A stretch of 64,000 nucleotides of DNA from Patiria pectinifera. Its lineage: Eukaryota > Echinodermata > Asteroidea > Valvatida > Asterinidae. Numbering within the stretch: position 1 is the first letter of the stretch; every line of letters begins with the position of its first letter. Location: NCBI GenBank assembly GCA_029964075.1, contig CM057136.1, forward strand, positions 2,728,001 through 2,792,000, given 5' to 3'. Below are positions 36,531 through 48,174 of this stretch, piece after piece. The notes under the pieces are model-generated. The model worked only from the letters and a program-made list of their open reading frames with translations. It did not search any database and was not told the origin of the DNA. Position numbers and translations under genes: made by a program.

Positions 36531-36551
36531 TTTTCTCTTCACCAATTTAAT

Positions 36552-36705
36552 TCAACCCTAACCACCCCAACTCTATCAAAATTTCATCCCCATTTTGGTG
36601 GATTTTGGGGGACTTGGTCCAAAAGGCCTGGCGTGACTAAATATTGATGGATTTTGATGGACTTGGTCCAGTTCCTAGTAAAAGACGCTAGGGAGTTTAA
36701 TAGTG
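36552..36705. mobile_element. Family G-like fragment, copy 3
   Basis: Starts CAACCCTAACCACCCC and ends near GCTAGGGAGTTTAA. It contains ATTTTGGTGGATTTTGGGGG and ATTGATGGATTTTGATGGAC, the same GATTTTGATGGATTC-type motif that fills 39333-39669. Confidence 0.55.
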
Positions 36706-37678
36706 TTAAATTTTAATGCACAAAATGATTACGAATATTCGTTTGCATTTAGTGGAACACAGCCCTTGCTCCATGCGTACTTGGCAACATTTTGAATATG
36801 GCCCCGGCCCCCGGTTCAATATTTATGCAAATTACCCCATACCTTAACATGTATCCAACATTTTGTAGCTCTTGGATTTCCATTTCATCACCCAGAAATG
36901 CAAAATCTTGAATGTACAATATGTTTACAACTACCGGTAAAATGTACAAGTACATACAAACAAAATGTACCATGAAAAATGTGGAGGGGGCGGGGTGATG
37001 TTAATTGTGCTATGAGTCATTGGTTTCTCCATATGACTAATGGATATTTACCATTCACACATGAAGTTGAATAGGGCTTTCCATTTGCCTCGTACAAACA
37101 AAGTACACCAATCCAAAAATAAAAAAAAACCTTCAAAAAGTCAAGAAGGATAAGGGAATTAAAGATTTATTAAGTAAAACATCAAGTGCTGTTTAAAGAT
37201 GTATTCTTTGTGCTTGTTTCCTGTTTCATCTTAATTTAAATAGATTTGTTTTTATACATTTGCTATTTTCCTTGCAATATAAAAGTTATTAACTTTTAAA
37301 TGAGATATTGAACACAAATTTCACCGACGTTTACTGGTAGTTATTGAATATTTCTTCACAAAATATGAATTATTGGCTGCCAGACATTAGGTAATTGTTT
37401 ATAATAATATAATCTTCAACCTGTTCGACAGCAGTTCCAAAAAAAATAATAACTAGAATTATACTTTCGAATGAAGCTCTTTTTCAATGTAAATGCTTCA
37501 TCCCCAGTTTAATTTATCATCCGTTGAAGCCATGCGTTTTCATCAGTACCCAATCCTTCACAAAAATTTGTTTGTCATTTGTAGATGGAAAAAACACACA
37601 CCTTAATTCCCTTTCTCAGATGCTGATCTACCCATTCTTATAAATGGTACCATCCAAGATGGCCGCCTATGATTAGCC
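36706..37678. other. Stretch without recognisable gene
   Basis: AT-rich spacer. Nothing matched to a repeat or a coding exon. Confidence 0.4.
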
Positions 37679-38009
37679 TCACCTTTTTGCCCAACCAAGG
37701 CACCTCATGCGCATCCGTAAACACCATCGGAGGAAAGAGTGTTCACAAGTCATAGATGCATGAGATGGGGAGAATTCTGCATACAAATTAAGAAAAAACA
37801 AAACCCAACCACAAAGCAAAACACTAGCAATGAGTTTCAGTCTTGCGAGTTGGCGCAAACTTGATGGACCCAGGCTCATTAAGCATATCACACGAGATTT
37901 CTCCTCGGGGTTCTCCAATTCCATCTGCTCGAGCCTGACGCCCCGTGGATGTTTTTCCATCTTTCATTTTCCCCTACGTGACGGGACAAAAAGAAATTTA
38001 AAAGAAATT

Positions 38010-38270
38010 ACATATTGATGAAAAAATTTTCACAGAGGTGGTTGATGCGTGTCGGTGGACGGAGCCCAGCGCCAGTTTTATTTTTGAGTTGGGAATTCCT
38101 CAGATTCCTGCTATTATAGCTTGGCATGGATTGATCCAAACTCATTATCGATTCATGCGCGTGGCTCCTTTGGTAAGAGGGCCAGCGTCCAGGAGGGTTT
38201 GGGAATCCTGCATTCGTGGCGGAACTAATGCCGGCTACATCGCTGTCTAGATCTTTCCGGAGTTGCTCAT
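38010..38270 (-). CDS. Possible coding exon on the - strand
   Basis: Following an acceptor-like AATAATCACAG, the - strand is open for about 90 codons. The composition is strongly protein-like and polar (SFDDEQLRKDLDSDVAGISS at the start, later GLRPPTRINH). The region is GC-richer than its neighbours. Possible donors are CCTCT|GTGAAA or ATAT|GTAATT, both weak. Upstream on the same strand (38369-38534) is another lysine-rich open frame. No family is recognised. The + strand candidate first exon at 38533 overlaps this locus, so at most one reading may be real. Confidence 0.35.
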
Positions 38271-38532
38271 CATCAAACGACAATCTGTGATTATTGCAAT
38301 CTCGGAGGTGAGCTCTCGCTCTCTGCCAGCTTCGATGTTAACTTGCTTAGTAACAAAAAACACCTGCATCTGCTCTGGAGATATCTTCGTTGCGGATGTC
38401 GTGACGTTCTCAAGACTTTGGGAGATCTTTGGGAGATTACTTCTTTTCCTTTCTTTTTTGGGTTGACTCTTTTTCTCGCGGTTGCCCCGTCTCACCGGCA
38501 CCCTGAGGTGGTTGGGTAGAATTCCCAAACTC

Positions 38533-38544
38533 ATGGGAAAGAAG
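38533..38544 (+). CDS. Candidate first coding exon (MGKK), phase 0 donor
   Basis: ATG GGA AAG AAG is followed by GTGAGT, a near-consensus donor (AAG|GTGAGT) at a codon boundary. The preceding 500 bases are GC-richer with CpGs. No TATA box is evident. It has the same layout as 13055 and 46903. No downstream exon is recognised. Confidence 0.35.
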
Positions 38545-39332
38545 GTGAGTCTTCAAGTAAGTCAAAACTTGGGATTTTTCTTTCTTCTCTCCCCCCCCCC
38601 CAACATTGCAATGGAATTTGATGTAAACTCAGACTTTGCAATTGTTTCAATGGGCCTTGTTCTTGAACGAGCGAGGGCAGTGTAACAGGCCATTTTGGGG
38701 TATAAACATGCAGCCAAGATTCTAGACAGCAATTTACATGTTGCTGGAATTATGAAAATTACAATTTTACAAGTCAGGGTACTAAACTGTTTAAATGAAC
38801 GAGATTTTCCTAGTTTTTGTAACCCTGAAAATAATGGTGTTATGTCCAGCGACTCATTCACTAACCTAATGCCAACGGCAATTATTCTTTGTTTGTCTCA
38901 TTGTGCGTTTATGCAGTGTTGTCTGACCTGCTAAATTCATACTGCTCTGGCAATATTTTACCTGATGAATAATTGTAATTTGCATTTGAGGACTGCGCTT
39001 CAAACAGTATTAAATTTCATCCTGCATGCACTGTCAACCCTTAGTACAGGTACCGGTATTTGAAAGTTTCACAGTAATTAGCCCTAGTTTAATTTGTTTC
39101 TTTAATCTTTTAGTCATTGTAGTGCCTTATAAGACTGCCCTGCTTATTCATACTCCAAAAACTGCCCCATCACTCCAGGATTTTATTAATTCTTTAGTGA
39201 ATAAACACAATGTAATACAATGTAATTATGTGCTAATAGGTTAAACATATGATGAATGTTTGTAGTGGGATTGAGTTTATTTTTATATTGGGTGATACGT
39301 GTAAATTAAGTCCTGAAGGATGAAATGGAATA

Positions 39333-39669
39333 TTAACCCTAACCCCTTGGGTATATTTACTAGAAAGTATCCTGAATCCGCCAAAATCCATCATTTTTGC
39401 CATGCGAAACAATTTTGGTGACCAGTGAGTCCATCAGAATCCACCAGTTAGCCGGGAGTAAATCTGTTGAGATCCTGAATCCATCAAAGTCCCCCCAACT
39501 GCTCAATATGGAGGTATCCTGAATCCATCAAAATCCTGCAGTACCGCTAGGCTTCATGTCCTGAATCCATCAAAATCCCCCAATTTTCAATATGAAGGTA
39601 TCCTGAATCCGCTGAAATCCCCCGAAACAGGGGTGTGGATTTTGATGGATTCAGGTACGTTAGGGTTAA
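39333..39669 (+). mobile_element. Family G-like motif-iterated element, copy 4
   Basis: Ends TTAACCCTAAC and GTTAGGGTTAA are perfect inverted repeats, readable as TTAA plus CCCTAAC. The interior carries ATCCTGAATCC(A/G)TCAAAATCC about five times, with one inverted copy next to the right end. Non-coding. Confidence 0.85.
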
Positions 39670-40457
39670 AGATTCTCTGAATCTGTCAAAATCAACTTTC
39701 AGGTTTTTCATGATTTTGATTGTTTTAAAACTTTATTTTTCAAATGCAAAGAATGTGAATGCACACTGCCCTTTTGCTTCTAATGTTGCTTTACATGTAG
39801 TATAGACTCTGGAATGATCATGTTGTGCTTGTTGACAAAAAATAACAAATAAACAATAATACGGAAAAAAATGCTCTTGTTGTTTTCCCTGAATCAACAA
39901 TTCCTCCCATAATCTTATGTAAATGTACGTGACGTGTGATGTCACAAATGTGCCATACCACACAATTTTTATGTTTGTTTTTAGCCTTCCTTTTTAACAT
40001 CAATATCAAGTATGATTGATAACTGCGGTATCAAATAATTTGTGTTCCGTCTGGCTGTGCTGTTTTTCATCCATTATTGACACCCTATTATTTAAGCCGC
40101 TATTGTCAATATATCTGCAGGTGGATTACAATTCATAATTAAATTCCTCCGGCGGGATTTGAGTGCAATGTTTCCCCGGCAATGAAAGGTGGAGAATAAA
40201 TGCACAGCGTGACTCATCCCTCGGTTCCATGTTCACCTGTTTTTTTTTTTTCTTGAAGACGCTCGTTGTCTGGCGAGGAGTGATTTTGAAAGATTTGGCA
40301 AAGGGGATGGATTTCATGTTTTCATGAGTCATGCCCCTAAAAAAAAAAGAACTAAGAAAAACTCATGCCGTTGTATGACAGTACAAATGTATGTGGGTCA
40401 ATTCATGCAAATTAGCTATTATATCGTCGCTGTTCTCATGATGTGAAAAAAACTCTA

Positions 40458-40960
40458 TACAGGGTGAGTAGAAAAATCCGAAACCCAAATGTCGGGACCA
40501 TTGTTTTTGTAAAGCTCTGCATGTAGCAATTTTAAAATCTAGGATAGGAAAGCCCAATTCGTAAGCTTTCTTTAAAGTACAAGAATCATTCAAATCCCTC
40601 GCGTACTTTTCAAGTTTATTTTAAACACAACCGCTGTTTTTAGGTTCTGTCCATGGATCACAAAAAAAATTCAGTGTTCTTTCAGCAACACGAAAACAAA
40701 TCACATAAGGATGTGTGCGAATTGTTTTTTTGTTTTGCTGAAAGAACGCACTCCTTTTTTGTGATCCGTGGACAGAAAACGTTGGCTGTGTTCAAAACGC
40801 TGTAACTTGAAAAGTAAATAAGTGATGTGAATGATTCTTGTACTAAAAGAAAGCTTATGAATTGGGCTTTCATATCCTAGATTTTGAAAGTGCTACATGC
40901 AGAACTTCACTAAAACAATGGTCCCGACATTTGGGTTTCTTTTTTTTTGCTCACCCTGTA
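40458..40960. mobile_element. Family D foldback element, copy 1
   Basis: Begins TACAGGGTGAGTA and ends GCTCACCCTGTA, with TA at both extremes as for mariner-type elements. The two arms, about 240 bp each, are reverse complements over nearly the whole element: ACCCAAATGTCGGGACCATT, AGCCCAATTC, AAGAATCATTCA, GATCACAAAAAA. The loop is only tens of bases. The homologue is 44398-44930. Confidence 0.9.
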
Positions 40961-41126
40961 CCGGTATTTCTGGCACAATTAAGTTCATCACGAGATAATC
41001 ACATTGACGTTAATCCTTTTTTTCTTAATTGCATACTGTACGGGCTTATTGTTTCTGACTAGCGCACCTTGAACAAATAATAAAGTACCGATACATACAT
41101 TGACAAAATTGGGAACTGCTTATATA

Positions 41127-41199
41127 GGGCTGGGTAGCTCAGTTGGTAGAACACCGGAACGAAAATCCGGAGGTCCCCTGGTCCAAACCCAGCTCTGGT
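41127..41199 (+). repeat. tRNA-like sequence (GAA anticodon position), SINE head
   Basis: GGGCTGG can pair with CCAGCTC. Box A TAGCTCAGTTGGTAGA is intact. The anticodon stem CCGGA/TCCGG is perfect around ACGAAAA (GAA at the anticodon position). However C replaces the invariant U33, the D stem reads GAAC, and the T loop is GTCCAAA rather than TTCGAAT. The downstream GGTCAATTTCTTTG resembles 44212-44300. I read it as a tRNA-derived repeat rather than a working tRNA-Phe. Confidence 0.5.
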
Positions 41200-42177
41200 C
41201 AATTTCTTTGTTTAACTATAATGCACCTATCGGCAGTGAGCTGACAGCTTCCGTTTGAGGTTTTTAAAATAATTTTTTTGGAAACTTTGTTGGATAAGAC
41301 AAAATTGATGATTGTTTTGATGTCTTGTTTGTTTTAGGAATATTTGGGTCCAAGTGACTTTTGGAAACTCTAGGGTCCATTTGAGAATCAGTGTTGACAG
41401 CTGAACTAAATTTATTGAATGGATTTGATGTTTTTAGCTTTTTTAAATTGCTGCAAGAGAATAACATACAATGTACCGGTACCTCTAGGAAATTGTCCCC
41501 GGTAGTAAAAAAGTGAAGCCATTGTGCAGACACAGGTTGGATTTTTCTAGATTTTTTCCAGACTCATGGATATCAGAAAAGTCTGAAATGAGACGATCTC
41601 ATTACTGTATTTTTTTCTTTGTAAAGAATAAAAGTGATTTTTAGAAGCACCTTTTTGAGCAAATATAAATGTGTGGACATCCATGTAGCCGTTGTAATGC
41701 TCTGGGGCTTGGCCTAATAAATTCTGTAGATTGTGTTTTAATCTTCGTTAGGGCTGTCCATTTCCGAATAATTTAGTATTCGATTACTCAAAACTGCATT
41801 TGACCGAATATTAGGATATTCAAAATCTGCTAGCTGCAACTGCGTTCTGCGCCGGTAAAAAGTTGCACGAAGAGCGTACCAGTTAAAATTTGCGATCGAT
41901 ATGATGCTCTGGAGTGTTTTGTAGTAAGTATTTTATTACTTACATACCGGGTACCGGTACATGTATTTTGTAAAGGTGTTTAACCTGCTAAAAGGATGTG
42001 AACAGTGAACCGCCGTTGACAAAAAGGGGCACGTGACAATAAAACATCCCAGCTTTACGATAAAATAACATCACAGTCATGTGTGTATGTGCGTTTTTAA
42101 ATTTTTTTTTTTTTGATAATCAAACTGGCCAAAAGCTATTTAGTTGAAGATTGATATTTTAATATTCGGTATATTTG
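41200..42177. other. Stretch without recognisable gene
   Basis: AT-rich spacer with an ACCGGGTACCGGTACATGTA tract at about 41945. No coding signal. Confidence 0.4.
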
Positions 42178-42467
42178 CAAGGGCGGATCCAGAACACAAT
42201 TGTTTGGGGGGGGGGGGCCAAAAAAAATTTGGTCCCCAAAAAGTGTGTCCAAATTTTTTTTTTGGATTCTGGATGCTCTGTGGTGCGATCTGAGGCAATT
42301 TCTGACCACTTTAACCAATGTTTTTTGAGGAAAAGATGGTGGTGTACTCATTGCCTGCCTTAATTGCGAAGTCACTAAAAGAAAAAAAAAAAGATTCGTT
42401 TTTTTGGGAGGGGGGGGGGGGGGGCATGGCCCCTTTGGCCCCCCCCTCCCCTTGATCCGCCCTTGTG
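42178..42467. mobile_element. hAT-like miniature element, copy 2 (GGCGGATCC ends)
   Basis: Ends CAAGGGCGGATCCAG and CTTGATCCGCCCTTG are good inverted repeats. A G run (42205-42217) and a GGGGG...CCCCCCC block near the right end make the inner ends complementary too. Homologous to 1711-1955. Confidence 0.75.
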
Positions 42468-43125
42468 TATTCGGCATAACTCTCATTTTCCTCAAATCGC
42501 ACTCTTTTTTGTCCTTGAAATTTTCTAATTTTCACGACATGTACAATACATTAAGTACTACTGGTACATGTAGTATTCATGATCATTTCATGTTTTGTTT
42601 GTGCGGCTGACATGCTTGAAATATTTATGGCAGCAATGAACTACATGTACAGGCACTTCCCATCGGGGGAAAAAGTGGAGGTGGCTTCATTCGCGGCAGA
42701 ATTTCCGATGAAATGTCAAGACCAAATGTCACGCTGGTTTGTTGGACACAGTTGGTGTCTCACCATGTCTGTCGTGCTGCGGGAAGGGGGAAGAGTGGTG
42801 TCTGCTGTCTGCTAACAGCAGGTGGAGATTTCACGTAGGACGAAAATAACACAACAGAATGGTTAGAATGTTTTTGAACAAGTATTGGTACAAATACATA
42901 TGTACAAGTACTGTACATGTACATACATATACATGTATGCGCAGTAAGGGTGGAATTTGGTGTTTGTTTTGCTTTTAGATGTTCGTAGTTTTTCACAAAC
43001 AGTATTTTGCTAGTCACAGAAGGTTCAGTGACCCGATGTACATTTTTGTGTCTGACTGACTCACTGAACCACTCACCGACTGTCGCTTGTAAATATATAC
43101 AGTATGTGTGTCAATTCATGCCAAC

Positions 43126-43215
43126 TAGCTTGAGTAACTCCAGCTGACATGCTCATATTCATTCACATGTGAATGAATTCATGTATGAGCATGTCAGCTG
43201 GAGTTACTCAAGCTA
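43126..43215. repeat. 90 bp hairpin with perfect 32 bp arms
   Basis: Arms 43126-43157 and 43184-43215 are exact reverse complements, starting TAGCTTGAGTAACTCC. The 26-base loop contains its own 20 bp palindrome TTCATTCACATGTGAATGAA. Possible readings are a miRNA-like precursor, a tiny foldback element, or a replication-generated palindrome. No other copy was noticed in the window. Confidence 0.9.
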
Positions 43216-43329
43216 CCAAACTACATTTGTACATGTGTTGCTGCATTTTGTCGATGTTCTCACAAAGTCACAAAAACCTCTATATATCTGGCAAAAGTTC
43301 ATCACGAGTCCATCGCATCTGAATCTGGA

Positions 43330-43578
43330 CTACCTAAATCTGGTAAATTGGGAGCAGTATTTGAAGAAAAAAAGTAAGGTTTTTTTCAACGAGCGGCCGG
43401 CCGACGTTGAGAAATTGATACAAAAATTACCCTATTCTCGAAAATGACAGCACACCAGGTGCCATGATTTCACAGGATGCTTGAGACTATTATTCACTTA
43501 CAGCCGAGTTTAAAGTACATTTGTACATTTGTTTTATTTTTGATGTTTGCAAATGTTGTATATTAGCCCTACCTTTAA
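43330..43578 (+). mobile_element. Family A miniature element, copy 5, truncated
   Basis: Only the right half is clear: CAGTATTTGAAG, a damaged palindrome (CAACGAGCGGCCGGCCGACG), GAAAATGACAGCACACCAGG and GCAAATGTTGTATATTAGCCC with degenerate TTAA at 43575-43578. The left end is missing or too diverged. Confidence 0.75.
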
Positions 43579-43949
43579 AAAACATCGTAAAAAACATCGT
43601 TCAGTATTGTTCGGTATAACAATTTTGTTTCGCTATATGCTATTACCGAAATTGTATCCAAGCTAATGACTGATGCACTGTTACGGCTTCAATGGCTATT
43701 TTTAACGATTTCTTCCGGCGTCATCTGACATTGATCAGTGGACGATGCTCGATGCTCGTTTGTTTTTTCTTGTCATTTTTTCTCCTATTGGATTATTTTT
43801 TTAGGGAAAAATGGCAAATTGTCTGCCGGTATTTGTGAATTTGTTGCCATAATTTTGGAATTCTCAAAATAAATAAAACTGGAGATCACATGTTACGCAT
43901 GTTTAATTGAAAATAAATAAAATGGATGACCACATGTTACACATGTATC

Positions 43950-44106
43950 AGGCATGCAACTTTTCCTCGGATCCGCTGATGTCCTCGTTTTTACTTCTCA
44001 TGAATGCCATTACATGATTACAAAATGAAAAACACTGTACAAAGTCTTGTGTGGTTTGGATTTTCCTCGTTTTTTCCCTCTAAATTCCCAGTTGCATGCC
44101 TGATGT
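43950..44106 (+). mobile_element. Family J miniature element, copy 3
   Basis: Begins AGGCATGCAACTTTTCCTCG and ends CAGTTGCATGCCTGA. The inverted ends AGGCATGCAACT / AGTTGCATGCCT are intact. Copies at 22933, 29948 and 58430. Confidence 0.85.
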
Positions 44107-44211
44107 ATAATTGAACAATAATCACCAGAAAATAAGTAATTTAAAAAATGTAATTTTGAAATAAGGCACAAAGGGAATGAAGACGCTGACAAAATGGGGA
44201 ACCGACAAAAT

Positions 44212-44290
44212 AAGGGTGGAAAGCTCAGTTGGTATCTCTCTCGAATGGCAATCGGAAGGTTCAAACCCCGCTGCAGTCAATCTATTTGTT
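44212..44290 (+). repeat. tRNA-like SINE head
   Basis: GGTGGAAAGCTCAGTTGGTA (box A) and AAGGTTCAAACCCCGC (box B) have tRNA spacing, followed by GTCAATCTATTTGTTCAA. That tail matches the one after the tRNA-like sequence at 41127, so both belong to one SINE family. Confidence 0.55.
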
Positions 44291-44397
44291 CAATTTTAAA
44301 GTGACAAAAAAGTGGGTTTTTTTGGGGGGGGGGATTAATGACATCAGCATAACATCAAGAATAGTACAAGTAGATATCAACAAAATCATAAAAAATA

Positions 44398-44930
44398 TAC
44401 AGGGTGAGTAAAAAAACGAAACCCAAATGTCGGGACTATTGTTTTATTGAAGTTCTTCATGTAGCTTTTTAAAATCTAGGATATGAAAGCCCAATTCATA
44501 AGCTTTCTTTTAGTACAAGAATCATTCAAATCACTCATGTACTTTTCAAGTTCCGGCATTATAAACACAACCACTGTTTTAAAGTTCTGTCCCCGGATCA
44601 CAAAAACGGGTGCATTCTTTCTGCAAAATGAAAACAATTCACATACATCCCTATGTGATTTGTTTTCGTTTTGTTGAAAGAACATTGAACTTTTTTGTGA
44701 TCCGTGGACAGAACTTTAAAATGGTGGTTGTGTTTAGAATTCCGTAACTTGAAAAGTACATGAGTGATTTGAATGATTCTTGTACTAAAAGAAAGCTTGT
44801 GAATTGGGCTTTCATATCCTAGATTTTGAAAGTGCTACATGTAGAACTTCACAACTTAAGTTCACTAAAACAATTGTCCCACAAACGAAACCCAAACATT
44901 TGGGTTTTGGGTTGTTTTACTCACCCTGTA
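44398..44930. mobile_element. Family D foldback element, copy 2
   Basis: Ends TACAGGGTGAGTAAAAAAAC and GTTTTACTCACCCTGTA. The arms are homologous to 40458-40960 along their whole length. The right arm carries a short local duplication around ACGAAACCCAAACATTTGGG. Confidence 0.9.
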
Positions 44931-45631
44931 TTGAGTCTTAAGATCTGAACCAAGATTACAAAAATTATCCCATAATGTAGCATTAAATAATTGTCTTGTT
45001 TGTACTGTTGACAGTCTCCAATTTGTTTTTGTTTTTTAATAATACAATCTTAGGATTTCACCAGTTATTCTGGCCGTACATTGAATATACGGGCTACTCC
45101 AGCGCTATGACAAAATTTTTAAGAGCTCAGTGAATAAACTTGAAAATGTATTTCTCAAATCTTGCACCGGCACATCCATCATCGACCGGTGGTAATGGTT
45201 TTAAGGAGATTACAGACTACAAATTTTGTGATCATTTCGCTGAATCCTTAAAGATATCATGGTTAATTAGCTCTGTCATTGACATTACACTTCTTTTCAT
45301 AACACACTGAACTTGCCGATAACAAGCCCATACATGGAAAAGTGCTGCTGACCGCACTGTGGCCTTTGGGGTCAAAGGTCAAAGCCATATGATATAATTG
45401 ACTAGTTGCTTTTGATAGCTTGTTCATAATACCATTGGTAATATGATACAGTGTGGGGCCAGGGCATTTGCGTAGTGCATTAGGAAATGTTTGGATAAAC
45501 GCATTCTCTATTCCCAGTAGAACAGAATATTTTCCTCCATACTTTGTGTGTCTAATTATGGATGTTTTTTTTCCAAAAGGTTGGTTATTAGTGAAAAATG
45601 AAATTTACCGGTATAAGCAGCAAACTACCGA

Positions 45632-46234
45632 TAGGCCGAATAAAAATAATAAGTAGTTTCTCGTCCGGGGGCTTGTCTGGGGAATGAACCGGGACCTCTC
45701 GCCATTATTTGGGCTACGAACAGTGTCATAAGACAGGGATGAAATGATAGAATTTAAAAAAAAATGATCATTTTCAAATTCTCCCTACAGTGACTTCCGG
45801 TCTGATGACGTCATAATTTTGAAACCTTGCAAAGTAATATGGACGGATGGTTTTTGAATTAAAAAAAAAGGAAACCCTATTTGATGTACCGCTAGAGGGC
45901 GCCCTTTCAAATGATGACATTAAAAAAAAAAAGTTTCTCGTCCGGGTGTTTAAAAAAAATTAAGGAGGCGGGTGCGTTTCCACCTCCCCCTCCCTTGCAT
46001 AAGATGGCGGATTTTTCCAAGATGGCTTCCATTTTCTCGCCTCTTTTGCTGATGCAGAATTGTCCAAAAAGGTCGTAACCCTTTCTACATACCGTAGCTG
46101 GAAGCAAATAAAAAGAAAATATTCCGGCATTGACAATATTTTTGTAAAATATATTGCAATTGTATGAAATGTATGGGTTGGAAAAAGGAAGCTGTGAGAG
46201 ACGAGAAACTGGTTAATTTTTTTACCTGGCCTTA
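45632..46234. mobile_element. Family B4 element
   Basis: Left end TAGGCCGAATAAAAATAA then AGTTTCTCGTCCGGG. Right end GACGAGAAACTGG then TTTTTTTACCTGGCCTTA. AGTTTCTCGTCCGGG recurs at about 45941, so a second element or a duplicated end may be nested. Includes TACCGCTAGAGGGCGCCC and repeated AAGATGGC words. Non-coding. Confidence 0.65.
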
Positions 46235-46849
46235 AAGCTGAATTTGTACTTTCTTATAAGAAATTTAAAATCAATATTTACTATAGATGGGGCCTCAATC
46301 CAATTATGTATAGCAATCTCGATTAATCGTAAATGTTCTGCATACTAGTGAGTAATGCAGAAACCCAGGCTAGGCCTCCTCATAGACATGAGGATGTTGC
46401 ATACGAGAGCTCGACGTCGGACTATACATGTATAGGCAGGCTAGTCAGAGCTGGCCTTGCAGGAATAGGCATCTAGAATGCCCTGGGTATCTGTCTTGCT
46501 CCTCCTGCATGCGTGTGTGTGTGTAGGTCTCTCCTCATCCGATCGTCCGTCCGCATCACATTAGTCGGGTTCTCCAGCATTCTCATTAAGAATGCGCGTC
46601 ACACCTTAGTCCCCCTCTGCACTGTGTGTGTGTCTCTCTCTACCGTTCTCTGTTCTGTGGGACGTTGGGAATGCATGCGCACATTCTGTGGCCCTTCGGC
46701 CCATCATCACATCTGCATCCTTCGTTTCATCGGACGATAGCCTGCTGTCTTATTTCACGGACTCTCTTCTTTGGGTGTGACGGAACGAGGGACAGGACAT
46801 AAAGCGGATCATTTTTTTTCTCTTTCTGTGGACGAGAATTTCTCTTGTT

Positions 46850-46880
46850 TATAAAACCTCCCTGTATTGTCTCTCTAGTT
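46850..46880 (+). promoter_or_regulatory. TATA box and initiator of the MVEK first exon
   Basis: TATAAAA at 46850-46856 is followed 27 bases later by CTAGTTC (A at 46877), which fits the initiator pattern YYANWYY. This is the expected spacing for an RNA polymerase II start. It predicts a leader of about 26 bases before the ATG at 46903. Upstream (46500-46840) is CT-rich with repeated TGTGTGTGT. Confidence 0.55.
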
Positions 46881-46902
46881 CAGCGGAATAGTGCATCACG
46901 AC

Positions 46903-46914
46903 ATGGTTGAGAAG
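46903..46914 (+). CDS. Candidate first coding exon (MVEK), phase 0 donor
   Basis: ATG GTT GAG AAG is followed by GTAATA, a donor at a codon boundary, just downstream of a TATA box and initiator. The reading frame would continue in the next exon, which is not recognised in the remaining 17 kb. First coding exons of four codons are common in animal genes with alternative promoters. The donor is weaker than those at 13076 and 38545. Confidence 0.45.
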
Positions 46915-48174
46915 GTAATATTTCAATTTTGTTTTATATGTCTTCCTGCGAGTTTATTTTCTTTGGCTTGTTGGCTGGCTTCAGTAAAGATAGCCTTGAA
47001 GTTCATGGGCATTTTAATGAGGTCAATTACAACTGCATGTAGAACACACAAATCATATATTGTTTATTTTAATTGTCAACTCCTGCGTAAGAAAATTCTG
47101 CTTAACTCATTCTGCTTACGAGTCCTGACACTATCATGTTATTTCTGAAATTATGTTTGCAAATTTATTAGGGTGGATTCTATTTTTGAAAGTTTCACAA
47201 AATTGGCGGGAGATAATTTGTTGTGTAAGTGTTTATGGACACATGAGTGGAAGTGTTACTCTTCCAAAATATCAAATCTTTTCTCAACCCTGTCCCTAGA
47301 GCACATGTGACATTCAGATGTGTTTCCTTTTTTTCAGGAGACCTTTATGGACAAGCTAATCTACGTATATTTTTTTTGGGGGGGGGGGTGTTGTGTTGAG
47401 GCAGAGGAATCGCCAACGTCTCTGAATATTGATTTGTGATATTTCCCAGGTTAGGTTCAGTAAATCCCACGGTCTCCAGAGATGTTTGGAATTAGCCTGT
47501 TTTGTTGTTCTTGTGTGTCTATAAATCAAAACTGATTTGAAATGTCAAAAGTTGAAATGGAATAGTTTGTGTACCAATACGTGTAATTTGTTTTTTTAAC
47601 ATTAGTGTGTACTTACATCATGTACTATTTGTTGATCAAAATTTGAGATAAACACAATTTCTCATTTTTGTTGAAGGGAAAATTAAATTGTTTCCTTTTT
47701 CAATTTTTTTTTTACGGAGTTCATTTTAATGTGTATATTGCAAGGAGTGACATCAGTACTGATAAAAATTCAAATAGGAAATTCCTAATTTGGAAATATA
47801 AATTTAATCTTTTTAATGCATACCGGTACGTGTATATTTGGAAGGATTTAAATCTATCATTCTTTATTATTTTTTTTATTTCATTACATGATTTTTGGAT
47901 TTTTTTTCAGGATCCTGAGCATCAGAATTGTAAAAACTTATGTATCTCTGTTGCTTCTGTAAAGTATAAAAAAAAAAATTATGTTGTTATATATTGTATA
48001 ACATTGTAATAAAAATTACAGCTTCATGTATTACACGTATGCAGTTTCAGCTGTGGAGTGCAGAATACATGTACCGGTACATGTACATGTACATGTATGT
48101 GCCCCATTGTGCATAGCGTAAATCACATCAATAATTAAAGGCACGTATACGTACATTAGTAATTACCCGGAAAT
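46915..48174. other. Probable intron sequence
   Basis: If the MVEK exon is real this is intron. It contains a G run (47380-47388) and CTTACATCA-type words and no convincing exon. Confidence 0.35.

Noticed and set aside
39333-39669. Interstitial telomeric repeats (CCCTAA)
   Set aside because: CCCTAAC occurs once at each end as an inverted pair, not as a tandem array, so it is a transposon terminus.
41127-41199. Functional tRNA-Phe (GAA)
   Set aside because: The acceptor and anticodon stems look good, but U33 is C, the D stem is broken and the T loop lacks TTCGA. The downstream tail matches another SINE head at 44212.
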